A stretch of 64,000 nucleotides of DNA from Bacteroidales bacterium (GTDB taxonomy: Bacteria; Bacteroidota; Bacteroidia; Bacteroidales; UBA932): the NCBI GenBank assembly GCA_029007435.1, contig JAQXHU010000037.1, positions 1-64,000 of the forward strand, read 5' to 3'. The translations under genes and the position numbers were made by a program. Below, one piece after another: positions 27,218 through 34,774 of this stretch. Under the pieces are notes generated by a model. The model worked only from the letters and a program-made list of their open reading frames with translations, did not search any database and was not told the origin of the DNA. Every line of letters starts with the position of its first letter. The first letter of the stretch is position 1.

Positions 27218-29429
27218 CCGTGGAGGGACGGTTCCTGAGAACAATCTCACCTCCTGAGACATCAGCCTCAACCGCAGAGTCTTTCCGGACCGTCCCGTCA
27301 AGTACAGCTTTGGCGAGCTGATTTACAAGTTCCCTCTGCATAACTCTTTTCACTGGCCTGGCTCCAAAAGCCGGGTCATATCCTTTTTCAACCATAAAGT
27401 CCTCGAACTCAGGGGTGAACGATATCTCCACATTATCCTCGGCGAGCTTTGCACGGAGGGCGTCCATCTGTATATGGAGAATATCACGGATATCCGCCTT
27501 GGTCAGAGGATCGAACATTATTATCTCGTCTATCCTGTTCAGAAATTCCGGACGTATGGTCTGCTTCAGTACCTCAAGTATTTTCCTCCGGCATTCATCA
27601 AGCATCTGATGCCTGGTGGCTATGGCAGCCGCATCATCGACCGGGGACATTCCACTGGCCCCGACATCCGGAAGTTTCTCCATATAACTCTGGATAATGT
27701 CCGAACCGACATTGGATGTCATTATGATGATAGTGTTCTTGAAATCCACTGTACGTCCCTTGTTGTCAGTCAGACGGCCGTCGTCAAGTACCTGAAGAAG
27801 AATGTTGAACACGTCAGGATGGGCTTTCTCTATCTCATCCAGCAGCACCACTGAATACGGTTTGCGCCGTACAGCCTCGGTAAGCTGGCCGCCCTCATCA
27901 TAGCCCACATATCCCGGAGGCGCGCCTATGAGACGGCTCACTGTATGACGCTCCTGATACTCGCTCATATCGATTCGGGTGATCATATTCTCGTCATTGA
28001 ACAGGAATTCCGCCAGCGCTTTGGCAAGTTCAGTCTTGCCCACTCCAGTAGTACCCATAAAGAGGAACGAGCCTATAGGACGTTTCTCGTTGGAGAGCCC
28101 GGCACGACTCCTGCGGACGGCATCAGCCACCGCCCTGATTGCCTCGTCCTGGCCAATCACCCTGCGGTGAAGTTCGTCCTCCATTCTCAAGAGTTTCTCC
28201 TTCTCGCTCTCAAGCATCTTGCTGACCGGTATGCCTGTCCACCTTGACACAACATCCGCTATATCCTCCGGAGTGACAGCCTCGGTGATAATTGGGTCTT
28301 TAATCTGTTCCTGCTTTTCGAGCAGAATGTCAATACGTTTCTGGGCTTCCGCCATTCGTCCGTAGCGGAGTTCCGCCACTTTGCCGTAATCGCCTGAACG
28401 TTCGGCAGCCTGGGCCTGGATTTTATAATCCTCTATCTCCTGCCTGGCGTTCTGTATGCCTGTCAGAATGGATTTTTCATCGTTCCATTTCTTCATCAAG
28501 ACCTCTTTCTCTGCATTGAGATCCTTGAGCTGGGACTCTATTTTTTCCAATTTGAGAGACACGCCCTCGCGTTTGATGGCCTCTTTCTCAATCTCAAGTT
28601 GCCTTATCTGGCTATTCAGTTCTGCGATAGGCTCAGGGACAGAGTTCATCTCAAGGCGCAACTTGGAAGCCGCCTCGTCCACAAGGTCAATGGCCTTGTC
28701 AGGCAAGAACCTGTTGGTGATGTACCTGTGCGAGAGATTCACGGCCGCTATCAGAGCGTCATCCTCGATACGCACCTTGTGGTGATTCTCGTATTTCTCC
28801 TTGAGCCCCCTGAGGATGGCTATGGACTCCGCCGGGGCCGGCTCGTCCACAGTGACCATCTGGAAACGCCTCTCAAGAGCCTTGTCGGCCTCGAAATATT
28901 TCTGGTATTCATCGAGTGTGGTGGAGCCTACAGTTCTCAGCTCACCTCTTGCGAGAGCGGGCTTGAGAATATTGGAGGCATCCATTGCTCCGGATGACTT
29001 GCCGGCGCCTACAAGTGTGTGGATTTCGTCTATGAAAAGGATGATTTTTCCTTGGCTGTCAACCACTTCCTTGACAACACCCTTAAGTCGTTCCTCAAAT
29101 TCTCCCTGATATTTGGCGCCGGCTATAAGGGCTCCCATATCAAGCGAATAGACAAGTTTGTCTTTGAGGTTCTCAGGAACGGCGCCATCGATAATCTTCT
29201 GCGCAAGGCCCTCCGCGATGGCGGTCTTGCCCACACCCGGCTCGCCTACGAGGATAGGATTGTTCTTTGTGCGTCTGCTCAATATCTGAAGTACTCTCCT
29301 TATCTCGTCGTCCCTGCCTATAACCGGGTCAAGTTTTCCATTGGCCGCCAGCTCATTAAGATTGACGGCGAATCTGCCCAGGAATTCGAATTTTCCTGCA
29401 TTCCCGTTGTTCTGTGTGTTGTTTTCCAT
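27195..29429 (-). CDS. clpB: ClpB disaggregase lacking the N-terminal Clp_N domain
   Basis: 744 aa, about 110-120 short of typical ClpB. It begins with a short Asn-rich lead ([16 protein letters not shown]) and goes straight to the linker before NBD1 ([20 protein letters not shown]). NBD1 has [31 protein letters not shown]. The middle coiled-coil domain is present (about 260-385), and NBD2 has [14 protein letters not shown] and [14 protein letters not shown]. The missing part is the mobile N domain that helps bind some substrates; the upstream 127 bp has no remnant of it. It solubilises aggregates with DnaK. The leader carries a hairpin over the ribosome-binding site and a palindrome further up. 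Confidence 0.94.
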   Translation of the reverse strand: MENNTQNNGNAGKFEFLGRFAVNLNELAANGKLDPVIGRDDEIRRVLQILSRRTKNNPILVGEPGVGKTAIAEGLAQKIIDGAVPENLKDKLVYSLDMGALIAGAKYQGEFEERLKGVVKEVVDSQGKIILFIDEIHTLVGAGKSSGAMDASNILKPALARGELRTVGSTTLDEYQKYFEADKALERRFQMVTVDEPAPAESIAILRGLKEKYENHHKVRIEDDALIAAVNLSHRYITNRFLPDKAIDLVDEAASKLRLEMNSVPEPIAELNSQIRQLEIEKEAIKREGVSLKLEKIESQLKDLNAEKEVLMKKWNDEKSILTGIQNARQEIEDYKIQAQAAERSGDYGKVAELRYGRMAEAQKRIDILLEKQEQIKDPIITEAVTPEDIADVVSRWTGIPVSKMLESEKEKLLRMEDELHRRVIGQDEAIRAVADAVRRSRAGLSNEKRPIGSFLFMGTTGVGKTELAKALAEFLFNDENMITRIDMSEYQERHTVSRLIGAPPGYVGYDEGGQLTEAVRRKPYSVVLLDEIEKAHPDVFNILLQVLDDGRLTDNKGRTVDFKNTIIIMTSNVGSDIIQSYMEKLPDVGASGMSPVDDAAAIATRHQMLDECRRKILEVLKQTIRPEFLNRIDEIIMFDPLTKADIRDILHIQMDALRAKLAEDNVEISFTPEFEDFMVEKGYDPAFGARPVKRVMQRELVNQLAKAVLDGTVRKDSAVEADVSGGEIVLRNRPSTVSAERVL

Positions 29430-29430
29430 A

Positions 29431-29463
29431 TAAATAACTCCTTTTTGTCTCCGGAGTCATTTA
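29431..29463 (-). promoter_or_regulatory. Hairpin burying the clpB ribosome-binding site (candidate RNA thermometer)
   Basis: In the mRNA, UAAAUGACUCC (29463 to 29453) can pair with GGAGUUAUUUA (29441 to 29431) in 11 consecutive pairs including one G-U, with an 11-nt loop. The 3' strand contains the GGAG ribosome-binding site and ends one base before the AUG at 29429. AU-rich pairing at the base suits melting by heat. The family role (heat-shock disaggregase) fits, but thermal control is inference. Confidence 0.6.
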
Positions 29464-29473
29464 TACGACTATG

Positions 29474-29501
29474 AGCCGTCAGCTCCGAAGAACAGACGGC
29501 T
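29474..29501 (-). promoter_or_regulatory. Second leader hairpin upstream of clpB
   Basis: AGCCGTC (29474-29480) and GACGGCT (29495-29501) are perfect 7-bp complements with a 14-nt loop, in the leader between the presumed promoter and the ribosome-binding-site hairpin. It may stabilise or structure the 5' UTR; alternatively it is a weak secG terminator. Confidence 0.4.
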
Positions 29502-29531
29502 TAAGTCCAAATTATATTCCTATACGGGATC

Positions 29532-29548
29532 GCTGACAAATTGTCAGC
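29532..29548. promoter_or_regulatory. Operator-like palindrome upstream of clpB
   Basis: GCTGACAAATTGTCAGC is a perfect palindrome of two 8-bp arms around one central base. On the minus strand it lies about 15-20 bp ahead of ATAATTTGG, a near -7 element, so it covers the -33 region of a clpB promoter. It does not match the CIRCE element. A stress repressor or activator site is inferred. Confidence 0.45.
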
Positions 29549-29556
29549 AACCGGGG

Positions 29557-29898
29557 TTATTCCTGCTCGCTTGCAGGGTTCTCCTGCTGTACTGGTGCTG
29601 AAGGGAAAGCTGGCTGCTCAGTGGCAGTGTTGCTTATCTGGTCGGTGATGTCCACCTGTGTTCCCTTGGAGCCCATAGTGAATGAGGAAATTATAGACAC
29701 TACAAGGATGAATGTGACAAGGCCCCAGGTGACTTTCTCAAGCATATTGGCGGTCTGTCTGACACCGAATGTCTGGTTTCCCGCAACAAAGTTGCTGGCC
29801 ATACTGTCGCCTTTGCCGTTCTGAAGCAGAACAACAATCGTCAGAAGAATGCTGGCGATGACAATGAGTACAACGAGAATAGAAAATATTGCGTTCAT
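29557..29898 (-). CDS. secG: Preprotein translocase subunit SecG
   Basis: 113 aa. Two hydrophobic segments (about 4-24 and 55-75) flank the SecG signature VVLLQNGKGDSMASNFV and the GNQTFGVRQTANMLEKVTWG loop. SecG helps SecYEG move proteins across the inner membrane. The C-terminal tail is extended and rich in Pro/Glu/Gln (PSAPVQQENPASEQE), a common Bacteroidota feature. The start overlaps the stop of the TPR-like gene by 4 bp. The leftward order sigma-54 activator, lptE, TPR-like gene, secG is a run I recall as conserved in Bacteroidota. Confidence 0.93.
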   Translation of the reverse strand: MNAIFSILVVLIVIASILLTIVVLLQNGKGDSMASNFVAGNQTFGVRQTANMLEKVTWGLVTFILVVSIISSFTMGSKGTQVDITDQISNTATEQPAFPSAPVQQENPASEQE

Positions 29899-30518
29899 AA
29901 CGTCTGATTATTTATCAATTTGTCCAATTTCTCAATAAGGGATGCAAAGTAAGCACTTTTTTCCGGGAATGCCAAAATAAGTTTGTTATAAATGCGTTTT
30001 GCCTGCTCAAAATATCCCTGTTCGGCATATATTTCCGCAAGAGTCTCCGTGCAGAACTCCAGGCTCAGGTCTTTTGCCCTGTCGTCCGGAGGACTGACTT
30101 TTTTCTGGGCAAGAGGAAAAATGAAATTGTCATCGGAACGTTTGACTTTCTCATATTCATCGGCTGAGAAGAAATCCCCGCCGGCCGCGCGGACACGTTT
30201 TGCGGGAGCGGCGGGCTCAGCCGGTTTATTTTCCTCTATAGGCTTATGCTCCTCTATGTACGAGCGGACGAGGGATTCCAGATTGAAATCGGAGTAATCT
30301 TTATCGCTTCCAGAATTGGCTATTTCGGCGATTATTCCCCTGTCAACCAAATACATAGCCTGATCCGCAAACTGACTGGTTCCCCAGGAGTCACCTCCAA
30401 GGCGGGCCATCCGTACACACAGTTCCTTGCGTGCGGCGGCGAACCAGGGATAAAGATTCACCACACCGGCAAGTTCATCCATAGTCAACGTCTTCAGGTT
30501 TATAGATTTCTGTTCCAT
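29895..30518 (-). CDS. TPR-like cytoplasmic protein of the lptE-secG operon
   Basis: 207 aa from ATG 30518 (MEQKSINLKTLTMDELAGVV); a TTG at 30524 is also in frame. There is no signal peptide. The N-terminal part (LYPWFAAARKELCVRMARLG) and C-terminal part (LSLEFCTETLAEIYAEQGYF then EQAKRIYNKLILAFPEKSAY) are helical, and the latter is one good TPR unit. A Pro/Ala-rich linker (ENKPAEPAAPAKRVRAAGGD) joins them. It lies between lptE (24 bp) and secG (4-bp overlap) on one transcript. The function is unknown; a link to envelope export comes from context only. Confidence 0.7.
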   Translation of the reverse strand: MEQKSINLKTLTMDELAGVVNLYPWFAAARKELCVRMARLGGDSWGTSQFADQAMYLVDRGIIAEIANSGSDKDYSDFNLESLVRSYIEEHKPIEENKPAEPAAPAKRVRAAGGDFFSADEYEKVKRSDDNFIFPLAQKKVSPPDDRAKDLSLEFCTETLAEIYAEQGYFEQAKRIYNKLILAFPEKSAYFASLIEKLDKLINNQTL

Positions 30519-30542
30519 CTGCAAAAGCTGTTCGTTCCGTTA

Positions 30543-31073
30543 TTACCAATTCGCCACAGTGGCATTGAAAATATCCTCGCAGAGTTTCTCGATAATTTCT
30601 TCACACAGAGTGGATTCCACTGCGTCAAGAGACTGGGTGGAGTCATAGTCTGCATATGCGGAGAAAGATTTGTCCGGGAAATCATCCTCGGGATATTTCC
30701 TGTTTGTGAAAGAAATCTTGACTGAAACCGTTAGACGGTTCTGTGATGCCACCTCTTCGGCCGTCACGGCTGTCGCCCTTACATCGTAGCCTGTAACGGC
30801 ACCGGTAATCTCAAGATCCCCGTCCATATCCACCTGCTCAAGGCGTGTCATTTTTCTGAACTTGTCCTTGAGTGACTCTGTAAGTTCGTTGCTGAGAGTA
30901 GGATTGACTTTCAGCGCTTTGTATTCAAAATAATTAATCGTAACCGTCTTGATGTCAGGCTGTATCGACGTTCCCGAGAACGAGTATATTCCGCAAGAAC
31001 GGACTATCAGCGCTGTTACAGACAACGCCGTCACGGCCAAGGCACAAGACAGTATCTTTTTTGGTATTCTCAT
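30543..31073 (-). CDS. lptE: LPS assembly lipoprotein LptE
   Basis: 176 aa from ATG 31073. A hydrophobic leader (KKILSCALAVTALSVTALIV) ends at RSCGIYSFSGTS, with the lipidated Cys near 27 and the CGIYSFSG opening typical of Bacteroidota LptE. The body reads TVTINYFEYKALKVNPTLSN then ELTESLKDKF and the strand ITGAVTGYDVRATAV. LptE plugs the LptD barrel that places lipopolysaccharide in the outer leaflet. The start lies one base from the stop of the sigma-54 activator gene, so the two are coupled. lptC occurs at the other end of the window. Confidence 0.85.
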   Translation of the reverse strand: MRIPKKILSCALAVTALSVTALIVRSCGIYSFSGTSIQPDIKTVTINYFEYKALKVNPTLSNELTESLKDKFRKMTRLEQVDMDGDLEITGAVTGYDVRATAVTAEEVASQNRLTVSVKISFTNRKYPEDDFPDKSFSAYADYDSTQSLDAVESTLCEEIIEKLCEDIFNATVANW

Positions 31074-31074
31074 T

Positions 31075-32367
31075 TTAATCGTCTGACTTTCTTTGGTTTC
31101 TGAATTCCGGAGGTATCTTTCGGTAGAGTGTCCTCTCGGAAATGCCAAGTTCCTCGGCTGCCTTTTTCCTGTTTCCGTTGTGGCGCTCGAGAGCTTTTCT
31201 TATCAATTCCTCATTCACTTTATGAAGAGAATAGTTTTCGCCTTCCGGATCTATGTCCCGGACATTGGAATTGCCGGTATATTCTTCCTGGATATCCACA
31301 TCCGTTTCCTTGCCCCAGTTTGAATCCGGTCTTGAAACATATCCGTCTTCCTGTCCTGCCGGAGGAAGTGTCCTGGCATGGACTGATGACGGGGTGGAAG
31401 AGCTGTCAGCGTGAAAACTACCGGAAGCAATTATCTTTTTCAGATTGTTAACCTCCGCATTAAGGCTGTACAGGGCCTTGTATATCTCCTGTTTTTCATC
31501 CTGGGAAATATTGTCGCTGTTGTCCTGGTATTTCACCGGGACTGCATTGACATTGTCCTGTGGCAGATATGTTGACAAAGTGTCAGCATTCACCTCGCAT
31601 TTTCCTGACACCGGTGACAGTCTCTGGCCCTCAAGAGCCGACACAGTCTCGGTGATGTTCTTGAGCTGGCGGACATTTCCAGGCCACCTATATTTGGTGA
31701 GAAGTTCTATGGCATCGTGCGTCAGAGTCACCTTGTTCATTCCGTATTTTTCGGAAAAGTCAGAGGTAAACTTCCTGAACAGCAAATAGATATCCGATTT
31801 TCTCTCCCGCAGGGAAGGCATCATTATCTGTATCGCATTGAGACGGTAATAGAGATCCTCCCTGAATTTTCCCTTGGACACGGCATATAGAAGGTCCACA
31901 TTTGTGGCGGCAATCACACGGACATCCGTTTTGCTCACTTTGGAGTCTCCTACACGGATGAATTCACCCGACTGCAGGACTCTGAGCAATTTAGCCTGGG
32001 AAGGAAGCGGAAGTTCACCCACCTCGTCAAGGAACAAAGTGCCGCCGTCCGCAACCTCGAAATAGCCTTTTCTGTCATCTATGGCACCCGTGAAGGAACC
32101 TTTCACGTGTCCGAAAAGTTCAGAATCTATGGTGCCCTCCGGAATAGCCCCGCAGTTCACTGCGAAATACTTCGAGTTCTTCCTGCGGCTGTTCTGGTGG
32201 ATAATTCTCGGAATGTTGTCCTTGCCCACGCCGCTCTCTCCTGAAACCAGCACTGTCAGATCTGTCGGAGCCACAGCGACTGCCATTTCAAGCGCCCGGT
32301 TAAGAGCCGGATCATTGCCGATAATATCGTATTTATTCTTTAATTTTTGTAATTCTTGTGCGTCCAT
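31075..32367 (-). CDS. Sigma-54-interacting AAA+ transcription activator without receiver domain
   Basis: 430 aa from ATG 32367; a TTG at 32376 is also in frame. The AAA+ domain starts almost at once: GESGVGKD (Walker A), ELFGHVKGSFTGAIDDRKG (a GSFTGA variant of the sigma-54-contacting loop), GGTLFLDEVGELPL (Walker B), LLRVLQSGEFIRVGDSK and YRWPGNVRQLKN. The C-terminus is a Fis-type HTH (RHNGNRKKAAEELGISERTL). With no response-regulator or ligand domain, activity is likely set by level or partner proteins. It heads the lptE-TPR-secG run. A TAACTTTG -7 element overlaps the region just upstream of the ATG. Confidence 0.92.
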   Translation of the reverse strand: MDAQELQKLKNKYDIIGNDPALNRALEMAVAVAPTDLTVLVSGESGVGKDNIPRIIHQNSRRKNSKYFAVNCGAIPEGTIDSELFGHVKGSFTGAIDDRKGYFEVADGGTLFLDEVGELPLPSQAKLLRVLQSGEFIRVGDSKVSKTDVRVIAATNVDLLYAVSKGKFREDLYYRLNAIQIMMPSLRERKSDIYLLFRKFTSDFSEKYGMNKVTLTHDAIELLTKYRWPGNVRQLKNITETVSALEGQRLSPVSGKCEVNADTLSTYLPQDNVNAVPVKYQDNSDNISQDEKQEIYKALYSLNAEVNNLKKIIASGSFHADSSSTPSSVHARTLPPAGQEDGYVSRPDSNWGKETDVDIQEEYTGNSNVRDIDPEGENYSLHKVNEELIRKALERHNGNRKKAAEELGISERTLYRKIPPEFRNQRKSDD

Positions 32368-32373
32368 ACAGGA

Positions 32374-32381
32374 CAAAGTTA
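32374..32381 (-). promoter_or_regulatory. Promoter -7 element just upstream of the sigma-54 activator gene
   Basis: TAACTTTG on the minus strand matches TAnnTTTG. It lies only 6 bp from ATG 32367, so the transcript from it would be almost leaderless. Confidence 0.45.
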
Positions 32382-32494
32382 CGAAATCAGTTTAAAATAT
32401 GAACTCTTATTGCTGAAAATTGCAAATTTGTTAGTAACTTGGCGCAAAATTTGAGTGAACATTTAATTTATATTATTTACTTATCGTTTAAATT

Positions 32495-34132
32495 ATGAGA
32501 AAGGAAATCAAAACATTGGCGGTGGCAATCCTTGGGCTTGCCGCTGTTGGTTGTGCTTCACCTGCAAAGATGGCGGAGATGGCAGAGAACGTAACTGTCA
32601 CCTGCGATCCTTCACCACTTGAGGTCGTAGCCGGCAAAATCGATGCAACTGTATCAGTAACTTACCCTGCTGACTACTTCCATCCAAAGGCAATCCTCGA
32701 GGTTACCCCTGTTATTGTTTACGAGGGAGGCGAGGCTGCTATGACTCCGTTTATGTATCAGGGCGAGAAAGTCAAAGATAACTACACAGTGGTTTCTTCA
32801 GACGGCCAGACTGTTACCGAGAGAGTTCATTTCAACTATGTTGAGGGAATGGAGGTATCTCATCTTGAGCTCCGCGGTATCGTTAAATACAAAGCAAGAA
32901 CTTGGGATCTCCCTGTAAAGAAAGTCGCTGACGGTGCCAACACCACTTATATGCTCGTGAACTTCGGTGGAAAAGCCGGACACGTAGCTTACAAGGCTGA
33001 CAACTATCAGGAGGTTATTCCTCAGACCGCTGAAGGCCAGATTCTCTACACCATCAACTCAGCAGACGTTCGCAGCAAAGAGCTCAAGTCAGAGTCCATC
33101 AAAGACTTCCAGGCTGCTCTCGACGAGATCAAAGCTAACGAGAGAAAGACTCTCAAAGGCACTGAGGTTGTAGCTTATGCTTCACCGGACGGTGGCGAGT
33201 CCCTCAACGCCAAACTTTCTGACAAACGTTCCAAGAGCGGTGCAAAAGCTTGGAACAAAGTTGTTAAAGGCAAAGAAGTTTCTGATCCTGAGGTCAAGAG
33301 CGTAGGTCAGGACTGGGAAGGCTTCCAGGAACTTGTTGCCAAATCAGACATCGAGGACAAGGACCTCATCATCCGCGTTCTCTCTATGTACAGCGACCCG
33401 GCTGTCCGCGAGAGCGAGATCAAGAATATGTCTGAGGTTTACACTGTTCTCAAGAAAGAAGTTCTCCCTGAGCTCCGCCGCGCAAGATTCATTGCAAATG
33501 TTGAGTATCAGAACTATACTTCAGAGGAACTCCTCCAGCTCGTAGAGGAGAACAGCGATGTTCTCGACGAGGAGGCTCTTCTCCGCGCAGCTTCTCTTGT
33601 TAAAGACCTCGACGCTAAAGAGGCTATCTACAAGAAAGCAATCGACAAATACAACAGCGACCGCGCCCAGTTCAACCTCGGCGTAGTATATCTCAACCAG
33701 GGCCACCTCAACAAAGCTGAGAAAGCATTCAACAAAGTTGAGACTAAAGACGCTGACCTCGAGAACGCCAAGGGTGTCATCGCTCTCCGCAACGGTGACC
33801 TCGCAGCTGCCGAGAAGGCATTCGCTGCCGCTGGCAACACTGAGAACCAGGCTGTTGTTGACATTCTCAATGGCAAATATGAGAAGGCTGCCGCTGCTCT
33901 CAAAGGCACCAACTCATTCAACGAGGCTCTTGCTGACGTTCTCACCGACAAACTCTCTGAGGCTTCCGCTGCTCTCAAGTGCGACTGCCCTAAGTCGAAC
34001 TACCTCCGCGCTGTGATCGCAGCACGCCAGGGCAAAGCAGCTGACGTTAAAGCTTATCTCGCAAAAGCTGGTGAGTGCAAAGACCTCGCAGCGCGCGCCG
34101 AGAAAGACATTGAGTTCGCTCAGTACAGATAA
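32495..34132 (+). CDS. Abundant lipoprotein with OmpA-like segment and TPR-like C-terminus
   Basis: 545 aa. The leader MRKEIKTLAVAILGLAAVGC gives the lipobox Cys at 20. Residues about 35-165 are beta-rich (VTCDPSPLEVVAGKIDATVS). Residues about 180-270 recall an OmpA-type peptidoglycan-binding pattern (TLKGTEVVAYASPDGGESLN then AKLSDKRSKSG). Residues about 350-545 are alpha-helical TPR-like repeats rich in Ala/Lys (AQFNLGVVYLNQGHLNKAEK). The codon choice is strongly biased (CTC, CGC, GCT, GTT) compared with neighbours, a sign of high expression. A strong terminator follows at 34166. It is probably an outer-membrane lipoprotein linking the envelope to peptidoglycan. Confidence 0.78.
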   Translation: MRKEIKTLAVAILGLAAVGCASPAKMAEMAENVTVTCDPSPLEVVAGKIDATVSVTYPADYFHPKAILEVTPVIVYEGGEAAMTPFMYQGEKVKDNYTVVSSDGQTVTERVHFNYVEGMEVSHLELRGIVKYKARTWDLPVKKVADGANTTYMLVNFGGKAGHVAYKADNYQEVIPQTAEGQILYTINSADVRSKELKSESIKDFQAALDEIKANERKTLKGTEVVAYASPDGGESLNAKLSDKRSKSGAKAWNKVVKGKEVSDPEVKSVGQDWEGFQELVAKSDIEDKDLIIRVLSMYSDPAVRESEIKNMSEVYTVLKKEVLPELRRARFIANVEYQNYTSEELLQLVEENSDVLDEEALLRAASLVKDLDAKEAIYKKAIDKYNSDRAQFNLGVVYLNQGHLNKAEKAFNKVETKDADLENAKGVIALRNGDLAAAEKAFAAAGNTENQAVVDILNGKYEKAAAALKGTNSFNEALADVLTDKLSEASAALKCDCPKSNYLRAVIAARQGKAADVKAYLAKAGECKDLAARAEKDIEFAQYR

Positions 34133-34165
34133 TTCAGGGCGCCTGAGGCGTTAATGAAAACATAT

Positions 34166-34200
34166 GAGGGGCTGGCTGACAAGTCATCCCCTCTTTTTTT
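34166..34200 (+). terminator. Rho-independent terminator after the abundant lipoprotein gene
   Basis: GAGGGG (34166-34171) pairs with CCCCTC (34188-34193), with an inner GAC/GTC pairing in the loop, followed by seven or more T. It lies 33 bp after the stop. Confidence 0.8.
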
Positions 34201-34236
34201 AACCAGACCTTTTTCCGAGTAAAACAAATATATAAT

Positions 34237-34770
34237 ATGAGATTTTTATCCACATTATTAATTCTTCTTGCGACAGCAGCCTATTCATCGGCTGAAGACG
34301 CTGCAAAGCCGGAAACCCCTGCTGGATCATCTGCTCAGGTTGACACCGTAAAGAAAGCCCTGTTCACCGATTTCGAGGCTGTTTATGAAGGAAAAGTACA
34401 GAAACTTTCCGACTATGTAGGCAGAGGAAAATACGTGTTGGTGGACTTCTGGGCAAGCTGGTGCGGCCCGTGCAGACGGGAAATACCTTATCTCAAGAAT
34501 GTTTATAGAAAATACGCCGGAAAAGACTTCGAAGTGCTCGGTGTAGCCACCTGGGACAAGCCGGAAGCCACAAAAAGGGCGATTATTGAAGACAATATTC
34601 TTTATCCCCAGATTCTCAATGCACAGGATGCAGGTTCCAAAGCCTATGGAATCGAAGGCATCCCTGAAATCATCCTGTTCGGACCTGACGGGAAAATACT
34701 CCACCGCGGACTTAGAGGACCGTATATTGAAGCCACTGTGAAACGTTACGTCAAACCTGTTGGCGAATAG
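34237..34770 (+). CDS. TlpA-like thioredoxin-fold protein, exported
   Basis: 177 aa with a signal peptide (MRFLSTLLILLATAAYSSAE). The redox motif WASWCGPCRREIPYL (CGPC near residues 76-79) follows the strand KYVLVDFW. The cis-Pro loop EGIPEIILFGPDGKIL is present. It belongs to the AhpC/TSA-Redoxin/TlpA group, which keeps periplasmic cysteines reduced or supports cytochrome maturation. The stop lies 4 bp before the hrpB ATG. The first codons contain an isolated TTATCCACA, discussed under rejected items. Confidence 0.88.
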   Translation: MRFLSTLLILLATAAYSSAEDAAKPETPAGSSAQVDTVKKALFTDFEAVYEGKVQKLSDYVGRGKYVLVDFWASWCGPCRREIPYLKNVYRKYAGKDFEVLGVATWDKPEATKRAIIEDNILYPQILNAQDAGSKAYGIEGIPEIILFGPDGKILHRGLRGPYIEATVKRYVKPVGE

Positions 34771-34774
34771 AATT

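Noticed and set aside
24980-32109. Other CACGTG sites (24980-24985, 32104-32109)
   Set aside because: They lack the symmetric TGTTCC/GGAACA flanks, so they are not parS.
34246-34254. A perfect TTATCCACA DnaA box
   Set aside because: It is a single copy at the start of the thioredoxin-like coding region, with no other boxes or AT-rich gap nearby. The clustered variant boxes at 55.7-56.0 kb are a better origin candidate.
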